Assembly (NCBI RefSeq): GCF_001536285.1
Contig: NZ_FAOZ01000026.1
Location: 1-64,000 of the forward strand
Reading direction: 5' to 3'
Source: Parafrankia irregularis
GTDB lineage: Bacteria > Actinomycetota > Actinomycetes > Frankiales > Frankiaceae
Length of the DNA stretch: 64,000 nucleotides
Part shown: in pieces, positions 1 to 8,436 of the stretch
How the letters are laid out: every line of letters begins with the position of its first letter
How positions within the stretch are numbered: the first letter of the stretch is position 1
Notes under the pieces: generated by a model
What the model saw: the letters and a program-made list of their open reading frames with translations, nothing else
Database searches by the model: none
Told to the model about the DNA's origin: nothing
Program-made: the position numbers and the translations under genes

Positions 1-7
1 TCCGCCC

Positions 8-229
8 TGCCTTTGCCTCATCCGGTCCGGCCTTTCGGCCCCGGCTGCGGCGACTCGGTTAAAGTACCGGGTGTTTCGGGCTTGTGTCAAATCGCCGTGT
101 TTTGCGATTCTGCCACTTTGCCTTTGCCTCATCCGGTTCGGCCTTTCGGCCCCGGCTGCGGCGACTCGGTGAAGTTACCGATGCTTTCGGGTTTGTGTCA
201 AATCGCTCCGGACTCGCCGGCGACTGCCA
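8..229. repeat. 111-bp tandem duplication
   Basis: Unit 1 spans 8-118 and unit 2 spans 119-229. The first ~90 bases of each unit are nearly identical, differing at only a few positions, and the ends are more diverged. Each unit contains GGCC-TTTC-GGCC, a small potential hairpin. A third, badly decayed start of a unit may follow near 225. An open frame reads through both copies, but the encoded peptide resembles nothing known, so I treat this as a non-coding repeat. Confidence 0.85.
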
Positions 230-763
230 CTCTTTCCAACCTTACCGCACTGTTTTCGGGCTCTGTCCTCGGGGGGTCTGCGCCCCCTCGGAGGATCCTG
301 GGCCCGTCTACATCTCAGGCCCGATTGGTCCCGATCACGCGGTGAGACAGGACTATACACGAGGACGCCGGGGGTGGTCGGAGCCCCCTCCGGTCTCGCT
401 CGGTGGGCGCGTCGTGGCCTTGCTCGCAGGTGCTCTGAAGAGGCCACAGGCAGGACTCATCCGACACTGCCCTCGTCCTGGCGCGTGCCGCCGACGGCAC
501 ATGGGATGAAGGGTTACTGGCACAGCCGGTCCCGTCGACCAGGCCGCGTCGACGCTGCCCGTGCCCCGGATCGGCCGCAGCCAGGGTCCACGACCTGTCT
601 CCGATCTCGGGCCACGCGCCGCTGACGGAGGACTGAGGAGAGCCGGGGACGGCAGTCGGGCTTGCGGGTCGGGCTCCGGTCGCAGGCACTGCGGACGATC
701 GGAGGGGGGCGCCCGCGTACGTCGGCTCAGGCGTCACCTTCGTCGGCGACCTCGCGCGGAGAT

Positions 764-816
764 TCAGCGTCATGTCGCGATGTCAGCGTCATGTCGCGAT
801 GAGCGTCACGTCCGGG
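764..816. repeat. 19-bp tandem repeat
   Basis: Two perfect copies of a 19-bp unit (TCAGCGTCATGTCGCGATG) occupy 764-782 and 783-801. A third, degenerate copy begins at 802 (AGCGTCACGTCCGGG). The function is unknown. It could be a regulator-binding array or simple slippage. Confidence 0.85.
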
Positions 817-1283
817 TCTACGCGGGCCACCACCGGTAGCAGGCGCCACCGGTGGGATGCCGAGCTTCTCCGTACTCGACCTTTCGATCTCGTTACTCAC
901 TCCCGACGACCGGGCCCGCAGCCGCGCAGCCGATCGACCCAGCGCGGTGCGTCCAACGTGTGACCGCCCGCACCGTGGTTGGAGAGGGAATGCCGATGCA
1001 GGTGAGTGCTGGGCATCCGGCGTCGGTCGCGGACTCCGCTGTCGAGCGTCGAGCCTCCGGAGGAGACCGCCATGAGAGATCCGTGAGGCCTCCGACCAGG
1101 ACCATCGCACGAAACGAGGCCAACCCGCGACCACGCGGGGTCTCGTCATCCACGATCTTTGTCGGTAAGGCGACATGACCGGCCCGATAGGGTGCCATTC
1201 GGGTCGGATGCGCTGTCGCTAGCCTCTTCTCCACAGGTGCCGTGAACGGATGGGGCCCGGGCCCGGCACGGGGGTGTGGGGGA

Positions 1284-3287
1284 ATGCGCAGTCTTCGGCG
1301 GGGGCGCTCGCTTCGTGCCCTGTCAGCCGCGGTGGTCGCGTCGGTAGCGGCAGTGACGTTGCTCGGCTTTCTTGGAGCGAGTCCGGGCACGGCGGTCGTC
1401 CAGCTCACCGACGGTGGCTCCTGGCTGTGGAGCACGGCGAAGGGCTGGGTAACCCACGTCAACGGTCCCTCCGGCGCACCTGATTTCAATGTGGAGCTGG
1501 CGGCTTCCCGGGGCCATCGGGTCGAGCTCACGCAGGACGGCGTTTCCGTGCTGGTCACCGACCTGGAGACGGGCGTGGTGAGCCGCATCGACCCGGCGAC
1601 GATGGAGCTGGTGTCGAGATCGTTCGGGCAGTCCGGGCCGGTGCGGGTGGTGGCGCTGGGCGAGCTCGCCTATGTCATCGAGACCACTACCGGCACAGTG
1701 ACCCGGATCGATCCGCGGACACTCGACATCATCGGTGAGCAGGTCCTGCTCGGCACGCCGGTCACCGGGTCCGGTCTCGACGCCGACGGAGTTCTGTGGG
1801 TTTCCCTTGCCAGCCGCGGAGACCTCGTCGCGATCCGGGACGGGCGGGTGGCGACGACCGTTTCGGTGGCCGCACCGGGCGCCGGGCTGACGATGACGGT
1901 GGCTGCCGGGCGTCCGGTCGCCGTGGATGCCGACAGGCCCGCCCTGGTACCGGTCGCGTCGCAGGGCCTGGGCAGGACCTCGGGCCAGGCAGACGAGGAC
2001 CAGGCGGCGGAGCGACCCGTGGCTCTCCCGCCGCCAGCCGGACCGGGTCGCCTGCTTGTCGTCGCACCGGCGGTCGAAGGCCGGGTCGTGCCCGTACTGG
2101 TCGCCGGGACCTCGACGGTGCTGCTCATCGACCTGGCAGCGGACGACGGCCGCGGCTCGGTGCGGCAGATCGAGCTGGCCGGTCAGCGGCCGTCCACCGA
2201 GCTGGGCGCGCCACTGATCGCGGCGGGACGGGTGTACGTGCCTGACAACGGGTCTGGCCAGGTACTCGTCTATGACCAGGTGGCCGGGCGGTTCGACGAG
2301 CCGATCCACCTCTCCGGCGGCCCCGGGATGCTGACGCTGTCCGTTCGCAACGGCACGGTATGGGTGAACGACGTGGACGGAACGAACGCCGTCGCGGTGG
2401 ATCCCGACGGCCAGCGCCGCCGCGTTGACAAGTACGCGCCGGACGCGGTGGTGCCCGTGGTCGACACCAGCGCCAAGGCCCCGCCGCCTCCGGTCACCGT
2501 GCCGTCCGCGTCACAGCGTCAGCTTCCCCCGCCCGAGCGGAGGAGCCAGCCGCCCGGCCCGGACACGCCGACTGTCCCCGACCAGCGGACCGCTCCCATA
2601 CCGGTGCCGAACCCAACGGCCACACAGTCGCGGCGGCCGCAGCAGACGGTGACCCGATCGCCCGTGGCCCCGCCACCCACCACCACGACACCGCCTCCGG
2701 CACCGCCGGGCGCGCCGTCGGTGAGTCTCGTCTCCGGTTCCGGCGCGGTGGTCGTCACCGTGACGGCCGGAGCCGGTGGCCCCGCCACGCAGTTCGCGCT
2801 GACGACGGACGCCGGCGGCACCGCCGTTCTGCCCGGTCCGGGCCCGGTCAGCACGACGGTCGAGGCGGCCGGCTGCCAGCAGGTGCTGGCGACCGCCACG
2901 GCGACCGGCCCGGGTGGTACGTCCGTGGCCTCCGCACCCGCACAGGCGATCAGCTGTGTTCCACCGGGCCAGATCCAGGACGTCCTGATCACCGGTCACG
3001 GACCGGGCGGCGGCGGCTGGTACACGGACATCACCTGGGAGCCACCCGCGAACGCCGGGGGCGGCACGGTCGAATACGTGGTTACCGAGTCGGAATACAG
3101 TTCGGGCAGCATGCCGCCTCGCACGTATACGACAACCACTCGGACCGTGAGCAACTTCCTGGGGAATCCAGGTTATAGGAGCGTTGTAATCACCCCCAGG
3201 AACGAGGCCGGCTCGGGGCCGAGCACGACGATCAACTCGGAGAACTACACCTCGTATCGATACTACGATTCGTATGTTCCGCCGTGA
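1284..3287 (+). CDS. Secreted beta-propeller / fibronectin type III protein
   Basis: An exported surface or secreted protein of about 667 residues; enzymatic activity is not evident. It opens with arginines followed by a hydrophobic stretch, a signal peptide or N-terminal anchor. Roughly residues 45-390 carry repeats of the type VSRIDPATMELV and VTRIDPRTLDII, which recall YncE/NHL-like beta-propeller blades. A Pro/Thr-rich linker (about 395-480) leads to two fibronectin-III-like domains. The second ends in a Tyr/Ser-rich tail. ATG 1284 is preferred because it places the signal peptide at the N-terminus; GTG 1242 in the same frame is an alternative. It heads the MoxR-DUF58-transglutaminase-kinase cluster and probably is its extracellular partner. 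Confidence 0.8.
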   Translation: MRSLRRGRSLRALSAAVVASVAAVTLLGFLGASPGTAVVQLTDGGSWLWSTAKGWVTHVNGPSGAPDFNVELAASRGHRVELTQDGVSVLVTDLETGVVSRIDPATMELVSRSFGQSGPVRVVALGELAYVIETTTGTVTRIDPRTLDIIGEQVLLGTPVTGSGLDADGVLWVSLASRGDLVAIRDGRVATTVSVAAPGAGLTMTVAAGRPVAVDADRPALVPVASQGLGRTSGQADEDQAAERPVALPPPAGPGRLLVVAPAVEGRVVPVLVAGTSTVLLIDLAADDGRGSVRQIELAGQRPSTELGAPLIAAGRVYVPDNGSGQVLVYDQVAGRFDEPIHLSGGPGMLTLSVRNGTVWVNDVDGTNAVAVDPDGQRRRVDKYAPDAVVPVVDTSAKAPPPPVTVPSASQRQLPPPERRSQPPGPDTPTVPDQRTAPIPVPNPTATQSRRPQQTVTRSPVAPPPTTTTPPPAPPGAPSVSLVSGSGAVVVTVTAGAGGPATQFALTTDAGGTAVLPGPGPVSTTVEAAGCQQVLATATATGPGGTSVASAPAQAISCVPPGQIQDVLITGHGPGGGGWYTDITWEPPANAGGGTVEYVVTESEYSSGSMPPRTYTTTTRTVSNFLGNPGYRSVVITPRNEAGSGPSTTINSENYTSYRYYDSYVPP

Positions 3288-3333
3288 TTGGTCCGTACAT
3301 CGGGATCAAGCAGGAACAGTGAATGGGAGGAAC

Positions 3334-4311
3334 GTGTCGGACAGCCGGGATGAAGGTGCGGGGCGGGAGTTCGCCGCGGCCTTCCAGCGTGTGGTCGACA
3401 ATGTCGAGCTGGTGGTCCGGGGCAAGACCGAGGTGGTGCGGCAGGCGCTGACCTGCCTGCTTGCCGGCGGCCACCTGCTGGTCGAGGACGTCCCCGGCCT
3501 CGGCAAGACGTCCCTGGCGCGGTGTCTGGCGGCCTCGGTGGAGGCGACGTGCCACCGCATCCAGTTCACCCCGGACCTGCTGCCCTCGGACGTGACCGGT
3601 GTGACCGTCTACCACCAGGGCAGCGGAGAGTTCCGGTTCCACCAGGGGCCGGTGTTCGCCCATGTCGTGGTCGCCGACGAGGTCAACCGGGCGTCGCCGA
3701 AGACGCAGTCGGCACTGCTGGAGGTGATGGAGGAGGGACGGGTCACCGTCGACGGCGTGACACATCCGGTGCCGCGGCCGTTTCTCGTCGTCGCGACGCA
3801 GAACCCGGTCGATATGGACGGCACCTACCCGCTGCCGGAGGCGCAGCTCGACCGGTTCCTGATGCGGCTGCGGGTCGGTTACCCGAGCCGTGCCGCCGAG
3901 ATGGCGATTCTGCGTGACCGCCGCGGTGGCCTGCGCGTCGAGGACCTCCAGCCGGTGCTCGGCACCGACGACATTCTCGCGATGACCGCCCAGACGGCCA
4001 GCGTCCATGTCGCGGAAACCATCCACGAATATGTCGTCGATCTGGTCGCGGCGACCCGGGAGCTGCCGGGGCTGCGGCTCGGGGCGAGCCCGCGGGGCAG
4101 CATCGCGCTGCTGCGGGCGGCCCAGGTGCGGGCGGCGGCCACCGGCCGGCGGTTCGTCACCCCGGAGGACGTCAAGGCGCTCGCCGAGCCGACCCTCGCG
4201 CACCGTCTGCTGCTGGCACCGGACGCCGAACTCCGTGGCTACACGGCTGAGCGTGCCGTCGCCGAGGTCCTGGAAAGCGTCCCGGTGCCCCGAACACTTG
4301 CCGGGGTCTGA
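3334..4311 (+). CDS. MoxR-family AAA ATPase
   Basis: A cytoplasmic AAA+ ATPase of the MoxR group, which typically acts as a chaperone for DUF58/VWA partners. Visible motifs are a Walker A (VEDVPGLGKTSLA), a Walker B (VVVADEVNRASPKTQ), the sensor region VATQNPVDMDGTYPLPEAQ and a C-terminal lid. GTG 3334 is chosen for the GGGAGG just upstream (3325-3330); GTG 3319 and ATG 3274 are in-frame alternatives, the last overlapping the upstream stop. The length (about 325 residues) is normal for the family. The DUF58 gene follows within 5 bp, the usual MoxR-DUF58 pairing, so a shared transcript is very likely. Confidence 0.93.
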   Translation: MSDSRDEGAGREFAAAFQRVVDNVELVVRGKTEVVRQALTCLLAGGHLLVEDVPGLGKTSLARCLAASVEATCHRIQFTPDLLPSDVTGVTVYHQGSGEFRFHQGPVFAHVVVADEVNRASPKTQSALLEVMEEGRVTVDGVTHPVPRPFLVVATQNPVDMDGTYPLPEAQLDRFLMRLRVGYPSRAAEMAILRDRRGGLRVEDLQPVLGTDDILAMTAQTASVHVAETIHEYVVDLVAATRELPGLRLGASPRGSIALLRAAQVRAAATGRRFVTPEDVKALAEPTLAHRLLLAPDAELRGYTAERAVAEVLESVPVPRTLAGV

Positions 4312-4315
4312 CGCG

Positions 4316-5860
4316 GTGCCGGGGCCGGGCACCATGCCGAGGGCTGGCACTGCAGCAGGATCGGGGTCGGAGGCGCGGCCGGGTCCGCGGGCCGGCGGCG
4401 GGCCGTTGTCGCGGGCGCTCGGCCAGGTCACCCGGACGGGGTGGGGTGCTCTCACCGGCGCGCTCGGGTTCGGCGTGGCCGCGGTCGCGCTGCGGGCCCC
4501 GGAGATCGGGATGCTGGCGGTCGGCTGCCTGACCGCGTTCGGCGTCGGCGCGGCCTTCATGGCACGCCCGGCACGCATCGAGGTCGGTATCGAGGTCGCC
4601 CCCTCCCGGGTCGCCCGCGGCGAGCCGGCGGTCGCCAGCGTGACGGTCCGCAACGCGGGACGGCGGGCCAGCTCGTCAGCCCGGTTGGTGGTCCCCTACA
4701 GCGACCGGGCTGACGGCGGCCGGGCTGACGGCGGCCCTCCCCCCGGCCGCTCGGCTCACGGCGGTCGGGGCAACAGCGGTCAGGGTTCGCGGGTCGTGCT
4801 GCGTCCGCTGCCGGCGGGCAGCCGCCGAACCGTCGCGGTCCCGCTGCCGACGGACCGCCGCGGCGTGCTGCGGATCGGGCCGGTGGGCCTGGTGACCACC
4901 GACCCGCTCGGCCTGTTCTCCCGGTACGAGTCGCTCGGTGGGCAGGCGCAGCTCCCCGTCCATCCGGCGGCAGTGCCGCTGGCGCCGCTGCCCTCCGCCC
5001 GCTCCAGCAGCCCGGACGGCCTGCCGGTGGACAGCCGCGTCGAGGGCGGGGTGACGTTCCACGCGCTGCGCGAGTACACGCCCGGTGACGACCTGCGGCA
5101 TGTTCACTGGCGCAGCAGCGCCCGGGCCGGAACGCTGCTCGTCCGCCGGCACGTCGACCCGAGTGAACCCGTCACGACCGTCGTGCTCGACATCCGGCGG
5201 CAGGCCTACCCGGACGCCGTTGTGGACCCCGACGCGGGCGGTGGCGGCACCACGCAGGAACAGGGGCAGGGACAGGCGGCACGGGCGTTCGACACCGCGG
5301 TCGACACGGCGGCCTCCGTCGTCCTCGCGTCGACCCGGAGCAGGTTCCCGGTGCGGTTGCACACCACCGGCGGCCTGCGGCTGGACTGCCGGGACCGCCG
5401 TGCCGACGGCACCGCGGCGCTCGACGCACTGGCCGGAGCCGCCTGGACGGACGCCACGGACGCCGATGTGCCGCGCGATCCCCTGGCCGAGGCCGCGCGG
5501 AGCCGGGGCCGCCGCGGAGTGGGCTCGCTGGTGATCGTCACCGGCCGCCGCGAGATCGGCCAGCTGGCCGTGGCCGGCGCTCTGGCCGGCCAGTTCGAGC
5601 AGGTCGTGGTGCTGCGAGTCGGCGGCGTGAGCGTGGACAGCGGTGTGAGCTTGGACAGCGGTGTGAGCTTGGACGTGAGCGTGCCGGGCGCACCAGCCGG
5701 ACCCGGGCCGGACCAGACATCACCCGGTGCGTCCCAGCGGTTCGAGTCGGTCGCCGACGGCCGGCTTCGCGTCCTGGACATCACCGACACGGCGCAGCTG
5801 ACCTCGGTGTGGCCGAGCGTGGCGGGGGCACAGACCGCCGGCACGAGGCGGTCCTCATGA
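4316..5860 (+). CDS. DUF58 domain protein
   Basis: Membrane-associated DUF58 protein of about 514 residues, the usual partner of MoxR. Two hydrophobic segments lie near residues 40-85 (around GALGFGVAAVALRAPEIGML). The DUF58 signature follows near residues 255-275 (REYTPGDDLRHVHWRSSAR), then a VWA-like fold region. Near residues 440-455 there is a short in-frame repeat (GVSLDSGVSLD) in a linker. The start is GTG 4316; ATG 4334 is an alternative, and neither has a strong Shine-Dalgarno. The stop overlaps the next gene's ATG (ATGA at 5857), so the two are translationally coupled. The biochemical role of DUF58 proteins is not established. Confidence 0.9.
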   Translation: MPGPGTMPRAGTAAGSGSEARPGPRAGGGPLSRALGQVTRTGWGALTGALGFGVAAVALRAPEIGMLAVGCLTAFGVGAAFMARPARIEVGIEVAPSRVARGEPAVASVTVRNAGRRASSSARLVVPYSDRADGGRADGGPPPGRSAHGGRGNSGQGSRVVLRPLPAGSRRTVAVPLPTDRRGVLRIGPVGLVTTDPLGLFSRYESLGGQAQLPVHPAAVPLAPLPSARSSSPDGLPVDSRVEGGVTFHALREYTPGDDLRHVHWRSSARAGTLLVRRHVDPSEPVTTVVLDIRRQAYPDAVVDPDAGGGGTTQEQGQGQAARAFDTAVDTAASVVLASTRSRFPVRLHTTGGLRLDCRDRRADGTAALDALAGAAWTDATDADVPRDPLAEAARSRGRRGVGSLVIVTGRREIGQLAVAGALAGQFEQVVVLRVGGVSVDSGVSLDSGVSLDVSVPGAPAGPGPDQTSPGASQRFESVADGRLRVLDITDTAQLTSVWPSVAGAQTAGTRRSS

Positions 5861-8436
5861 GCTCCCAGCGCGCAGGCGGCCCACGCCGCGGAGTACCGCT
5901 CGCCAGCCTCGTCGCGGTGGCGCTCGCGGCGGGCCTCGCCGGTGCCGCGTTCCACCGTGGCTTCCCGGCCTCCGATCTGTTTCCCCCGCTCGTCGTGGCG
6001 GCCGTCGTGCCGGTCGTCGTCACCGCGTTGGTCGTCTTCCTCCCCCCGCTGCGCCCGCTCCGCCGCGGGGCCGGCTCCTCGCCACGGCCGCCGCGGCCGG
6101 TGTCGGTGTCTGTGGGGGTGTCGGCGCTGATCTGGCTCGCTGTCGTCCGGTTCACCCTGTTCCGGAATGGTTCTCCGCGGGTGGAGGGCGCGCTGCCGGC
6201 GGTGTGGGACGGAGTGCTCAACGGGGGCGCCCGCCTGCTCGAGACGACGCTGCCCGTCCAGGGATCGCCCGACCTGCTGGTCGTCCCGCAGGCCCTCACC
6301 TGGCTCGCCGCCCTCGCCGGCGCGGAGCTGGTGGCCAGGACCCGGGCGCCGCTCGTCCCGGCGCTGCCGGCGATCGCGGTGTTCATCGCAGGCGTGCTGC
6401 TCACCGTGCCGGGTGCCGGGTCGAATCTCGGCGTCGCGGCCGGTCTGGTGGCCGCCGTGCTGGTACTGGTGATGTGCCGCCGCGCGGAGCTCACCGGCAC
6501 CGCGGAGCTCACCGGCACCGCGGCCGCCGGTGCCAGCACCGGTGCTGGCACCGGCTCCGATGCTGGCGGTTTCGGTGCCGGTCGAGGCCGGCGGACGGGC
6601 CGGATGCGAGTGACGGCGGCGGTGCCCGCTGTCGCCGTGCTGGTGGTGACCGCGGGAATCGCGCCCCTGGCCGGACCGCTGCTCGCCGCCGCCGGTCCGG
6701 GTGACGGCGAGCGGTACGACGTCCGGGATCTGCGGCAGGTGACGCTCGATCAGCGGACGGCGCAGAGCCCCCTCGACCACGTCTCGGCCTGGCTCGGGCA
6801 TCCCGACGACGTGCTGTTCCGGGTCAGCCCGCCGGTCGCGGGCAACATCCGGCTGGCGGTGCTGGATCGCTTCGACGGCCAGCGGTGGACGTCGTCGGCG
6901 CGCTACCTGCCGGCGGGTGGCCGGGTACCGCCGGGAACCGCTGCGGACGGTGCACGAAAGCCCGCAGGCGACGCGCCTTCGGTGACGTCGCGGCTGCAGA
7001 TCGTCGCCCTGGACGGGCCGTTCCTGCCGCATCTCGACCGGCCGACCGCGCTCTCCGGATCCGGCCTGGCCGTTGACGTCCGGGACGGGACGCTGACCGC
7101 GGCGGAAGACCACACGGGAGGTGACACGGAAGGCGAGACGGACCCGGCTGACCGCCGCTACACCGTCGTCTCCGTCGCCCCCCGTGAACCGACCCCGGCG
7201 GAACTGGCGTCCGCACAGCTGCCTACCGGCGCGGATGTCAGCGAGACGCTGGCCCTCCCGCCGGGCCTGCCGAAGGTCGTGCGCGATGCGGCCCGAGCCG
7301 CCACCGGCGGGGCGATCACCCCGTTCCAACAGGCCCGCCAGCTCGAGCAGTATCTGCGGACCCTCGTCTACGATCCGTCCGCTCCGGCCGGGCACACCTA
7401 CGGACACCTCGCGTACTTCCTCGGCACCAGCCGCGCCGGAACCTCCGAGCAGTTCGCCGCCGCCTACGCCGTGTTCGCCCGGGTCGTCGGGCTACCCAGC
7501 CGGGTGGTCGTCGGGTTCAGCCCGAAGCCGGACCGGGCCGGCGGCGACACCGCCACCGGCGATGTCAGGGCGGGTGATGTCGGGTCGGGTGATGTCAGGG
7601 CGGGTGATGTCCTGGTCTGGCCGGAGATCAGGTTCGAAGGGCTCGGCTGGGTGCCGTTCTACCCGACTCCGGCCGCGGCGGCGGACAACGGCGGCCAGGT
7701 CGCCACCACGGCCCAGGGCGAGCCGTCGGAGCGCGCGCAGCGGGTCGCGGAGGCCGCCGCGGTGCCGGCGCCACCGACGGCGCCGAACGAGGTGCCCCCG
7801 GCCAGGACGGACTCGAACCGGTCCGTGCTCCTCCTCGCCGGCCTGGGCGCCGCCGCGCTGCTCGTCATCGCCGCGGTGGGCTACCTCACCGCCGCGGCGG
7901 CGGCACCGAGGCTGCGACGGCGGCGCCGTGCGCGGGCGGCGCGCGCCCGGGAGCGAGTTGTCGGTGCCTGGCAGGACACTCTGGACGCACTCGACCTCGC
8001 GGGAGTCCCCGTGCCGGCCTCGGCGACGTCGACCGAGATCGTCACGATGGCCGGGGCCGGGGCCGGAGTCCGAGTCGCGGCCGGCATCGAGACCGGTTCC
8101 GCGGTCAGGACCGGCCTGACGGCCCCGGCCGGTTCCGCGGCCGCGATGGGCTCCGAGGCTCAGGCCGGTTCCGCGGCGATCGCCGACCTCGCGGCGCTCG
8201 TCACGGCGGCGCTGTTCGCCGGCGGCGAGGTGCATGAGGCCGACGCCGACGCCGCCTGGCGCCACGCCGACCGGGTGCGTGCCGAGCTGCGGGCGTCGAC
8301 CTCGCGGACCGGGCGCGTCCGCCGGGCGCTGGCACCCGGCCGGCTGGCTCACCGCCGGTCGACGCTGTCCCGCCCGCCGGGTTCATCCCACCGGTCGAAT
8401 GCCGCGCAATCGGGTGAAAGAGGGAACGGCCGGTGA
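5857..8436 (+). CDS. TgpA-type membrane transglutaminase-like protein, triad lost
   Basis: A membrane protein of 859 residues with about six N-terminal helices, a large extracytoplasmic transglutaminase-like domain (about 470-610), another helix near residue 655 and a cytoplasmic tail. TgpA-type enzymes use a Cys-His-Asp triad. Here the Cys site reads AGTSEQFAAAYAVFARVVG (Ser530 for Cys), the HAW motif reads LVW (Leu586 for His), and the FDPTP motif reads FYPTP (Tyr602 for Asp). The fold motifs around these sites are intact, so this looks like a non-catalytic homologue. A GDV-rich micro-repeat (7558-7610) sits between the Cys and His sites. It is coupled to DUF58 (ATGA) and to the kinase (GTGA). 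Confidence 0.9.
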   Translation: MSSQRAGGPRRGVPLASLVAVALAAGLAGAAFHRGFPASDLFPPLVVAAVVPVVVTALVVFLPPLRPLRRGAGSSPRPPRPVSVSVGVSALIWLAVVRFTLFRNGSPRVEGALPAVWDGVLNGGARLLETTLPVQGSPDLLVVPQALTWLAALAGAELVARTRAPLVPALPAIAVFIAGVLLTVPGAGSNLGVAAGLVAAVLVLVMCRRAELTGTAELTGTAAAGASTGAGTGSDAGGFGAGRGRRTGRMRVTAAVPAVAVLVVTAGIAPLAGPLLAAAGPGDGERYDVRDLRQVTLDQRTAQSPLDHVSAWLGHPDDVLFRVSPPVAGNIRLAVLDRFDGQRWTSSARYLPAGGRVPPGTAADGARKPAGDAPSVTSRLQIVALDGPFLPHLDRPTALSGSGLAVDVRDGTLTAAEDHTGGDTEGETDPADRRYTVVSVAPREPTPAELASAQLPTGADVSETLALPPGLPKVVRDAARAATGGAITPFQQARQLEQYLRTLVYDPSAPAGHTYGHLAYFLGTSRAGTSEQFAAAYAVFARVVGLPSRVVVGFSPKPDRAGGDTATGDVRAGDVGSGDVRAGDVLVWPEIRFEGLGWVPFYPTPAAAADNGGQVATTAQGEPSERAQRVAEAAAVPAPPTAPNEVPPARTDSNRSVLLLAGLGAAALLVIAAVGYLTAAAAAPRLRRRRRARAARARERVVGAWQDTLDALDLAGVPVPASATSTEIVTMAGAGAGVRVAAGIETGSAVRTGLTAPAGSAAAMGSEAQAGSAAIADLAALVTAALFAGGEVHEADADAAWRHADRVRAELRASTSRTGRVRRALAPGRLAHRRSTLSRPPGSSHRSNAAQSGERGNGR

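Larger units (their letters stand above)
1..1283. other. Gene-poor 5' region with repeats
   Basis: No reading frame here resembles a protein family, and the open frames on both strands have the composition expected of out-of-frame GC-rich DNA. The stretch holds a 111-bp tandem duplication near its left end and a 19-bp tandem repeat near 764. A G-run/C-run imperfect hairpin lies near 270-300. The last part, just before the gene starting at 1284, presumably carries that gene's promoter, but I cannot point to a clear -35/-10 pair. Confidence 0.6.

Noticed and set aside
13-509. Two open frames through the 111-bp repeat
   Set aside because: The peptides repeat because the DNA repeats; no start signal and no family resemblance.
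893-1588. 231-residue minus-strand frame before the first gene
   Set aside because: Largely overlaps the signal peptide and propeller region of the plus-strand gene and shows no domain.
5206-7407. Long open frame (733 residues) on the minus strand
   Set aside because: It is the antisense shadow of the DUF58 and transglutaminase-like genes. Its composition is Arg/Gly/His-rich with no motif, while the plus strand has clear families.
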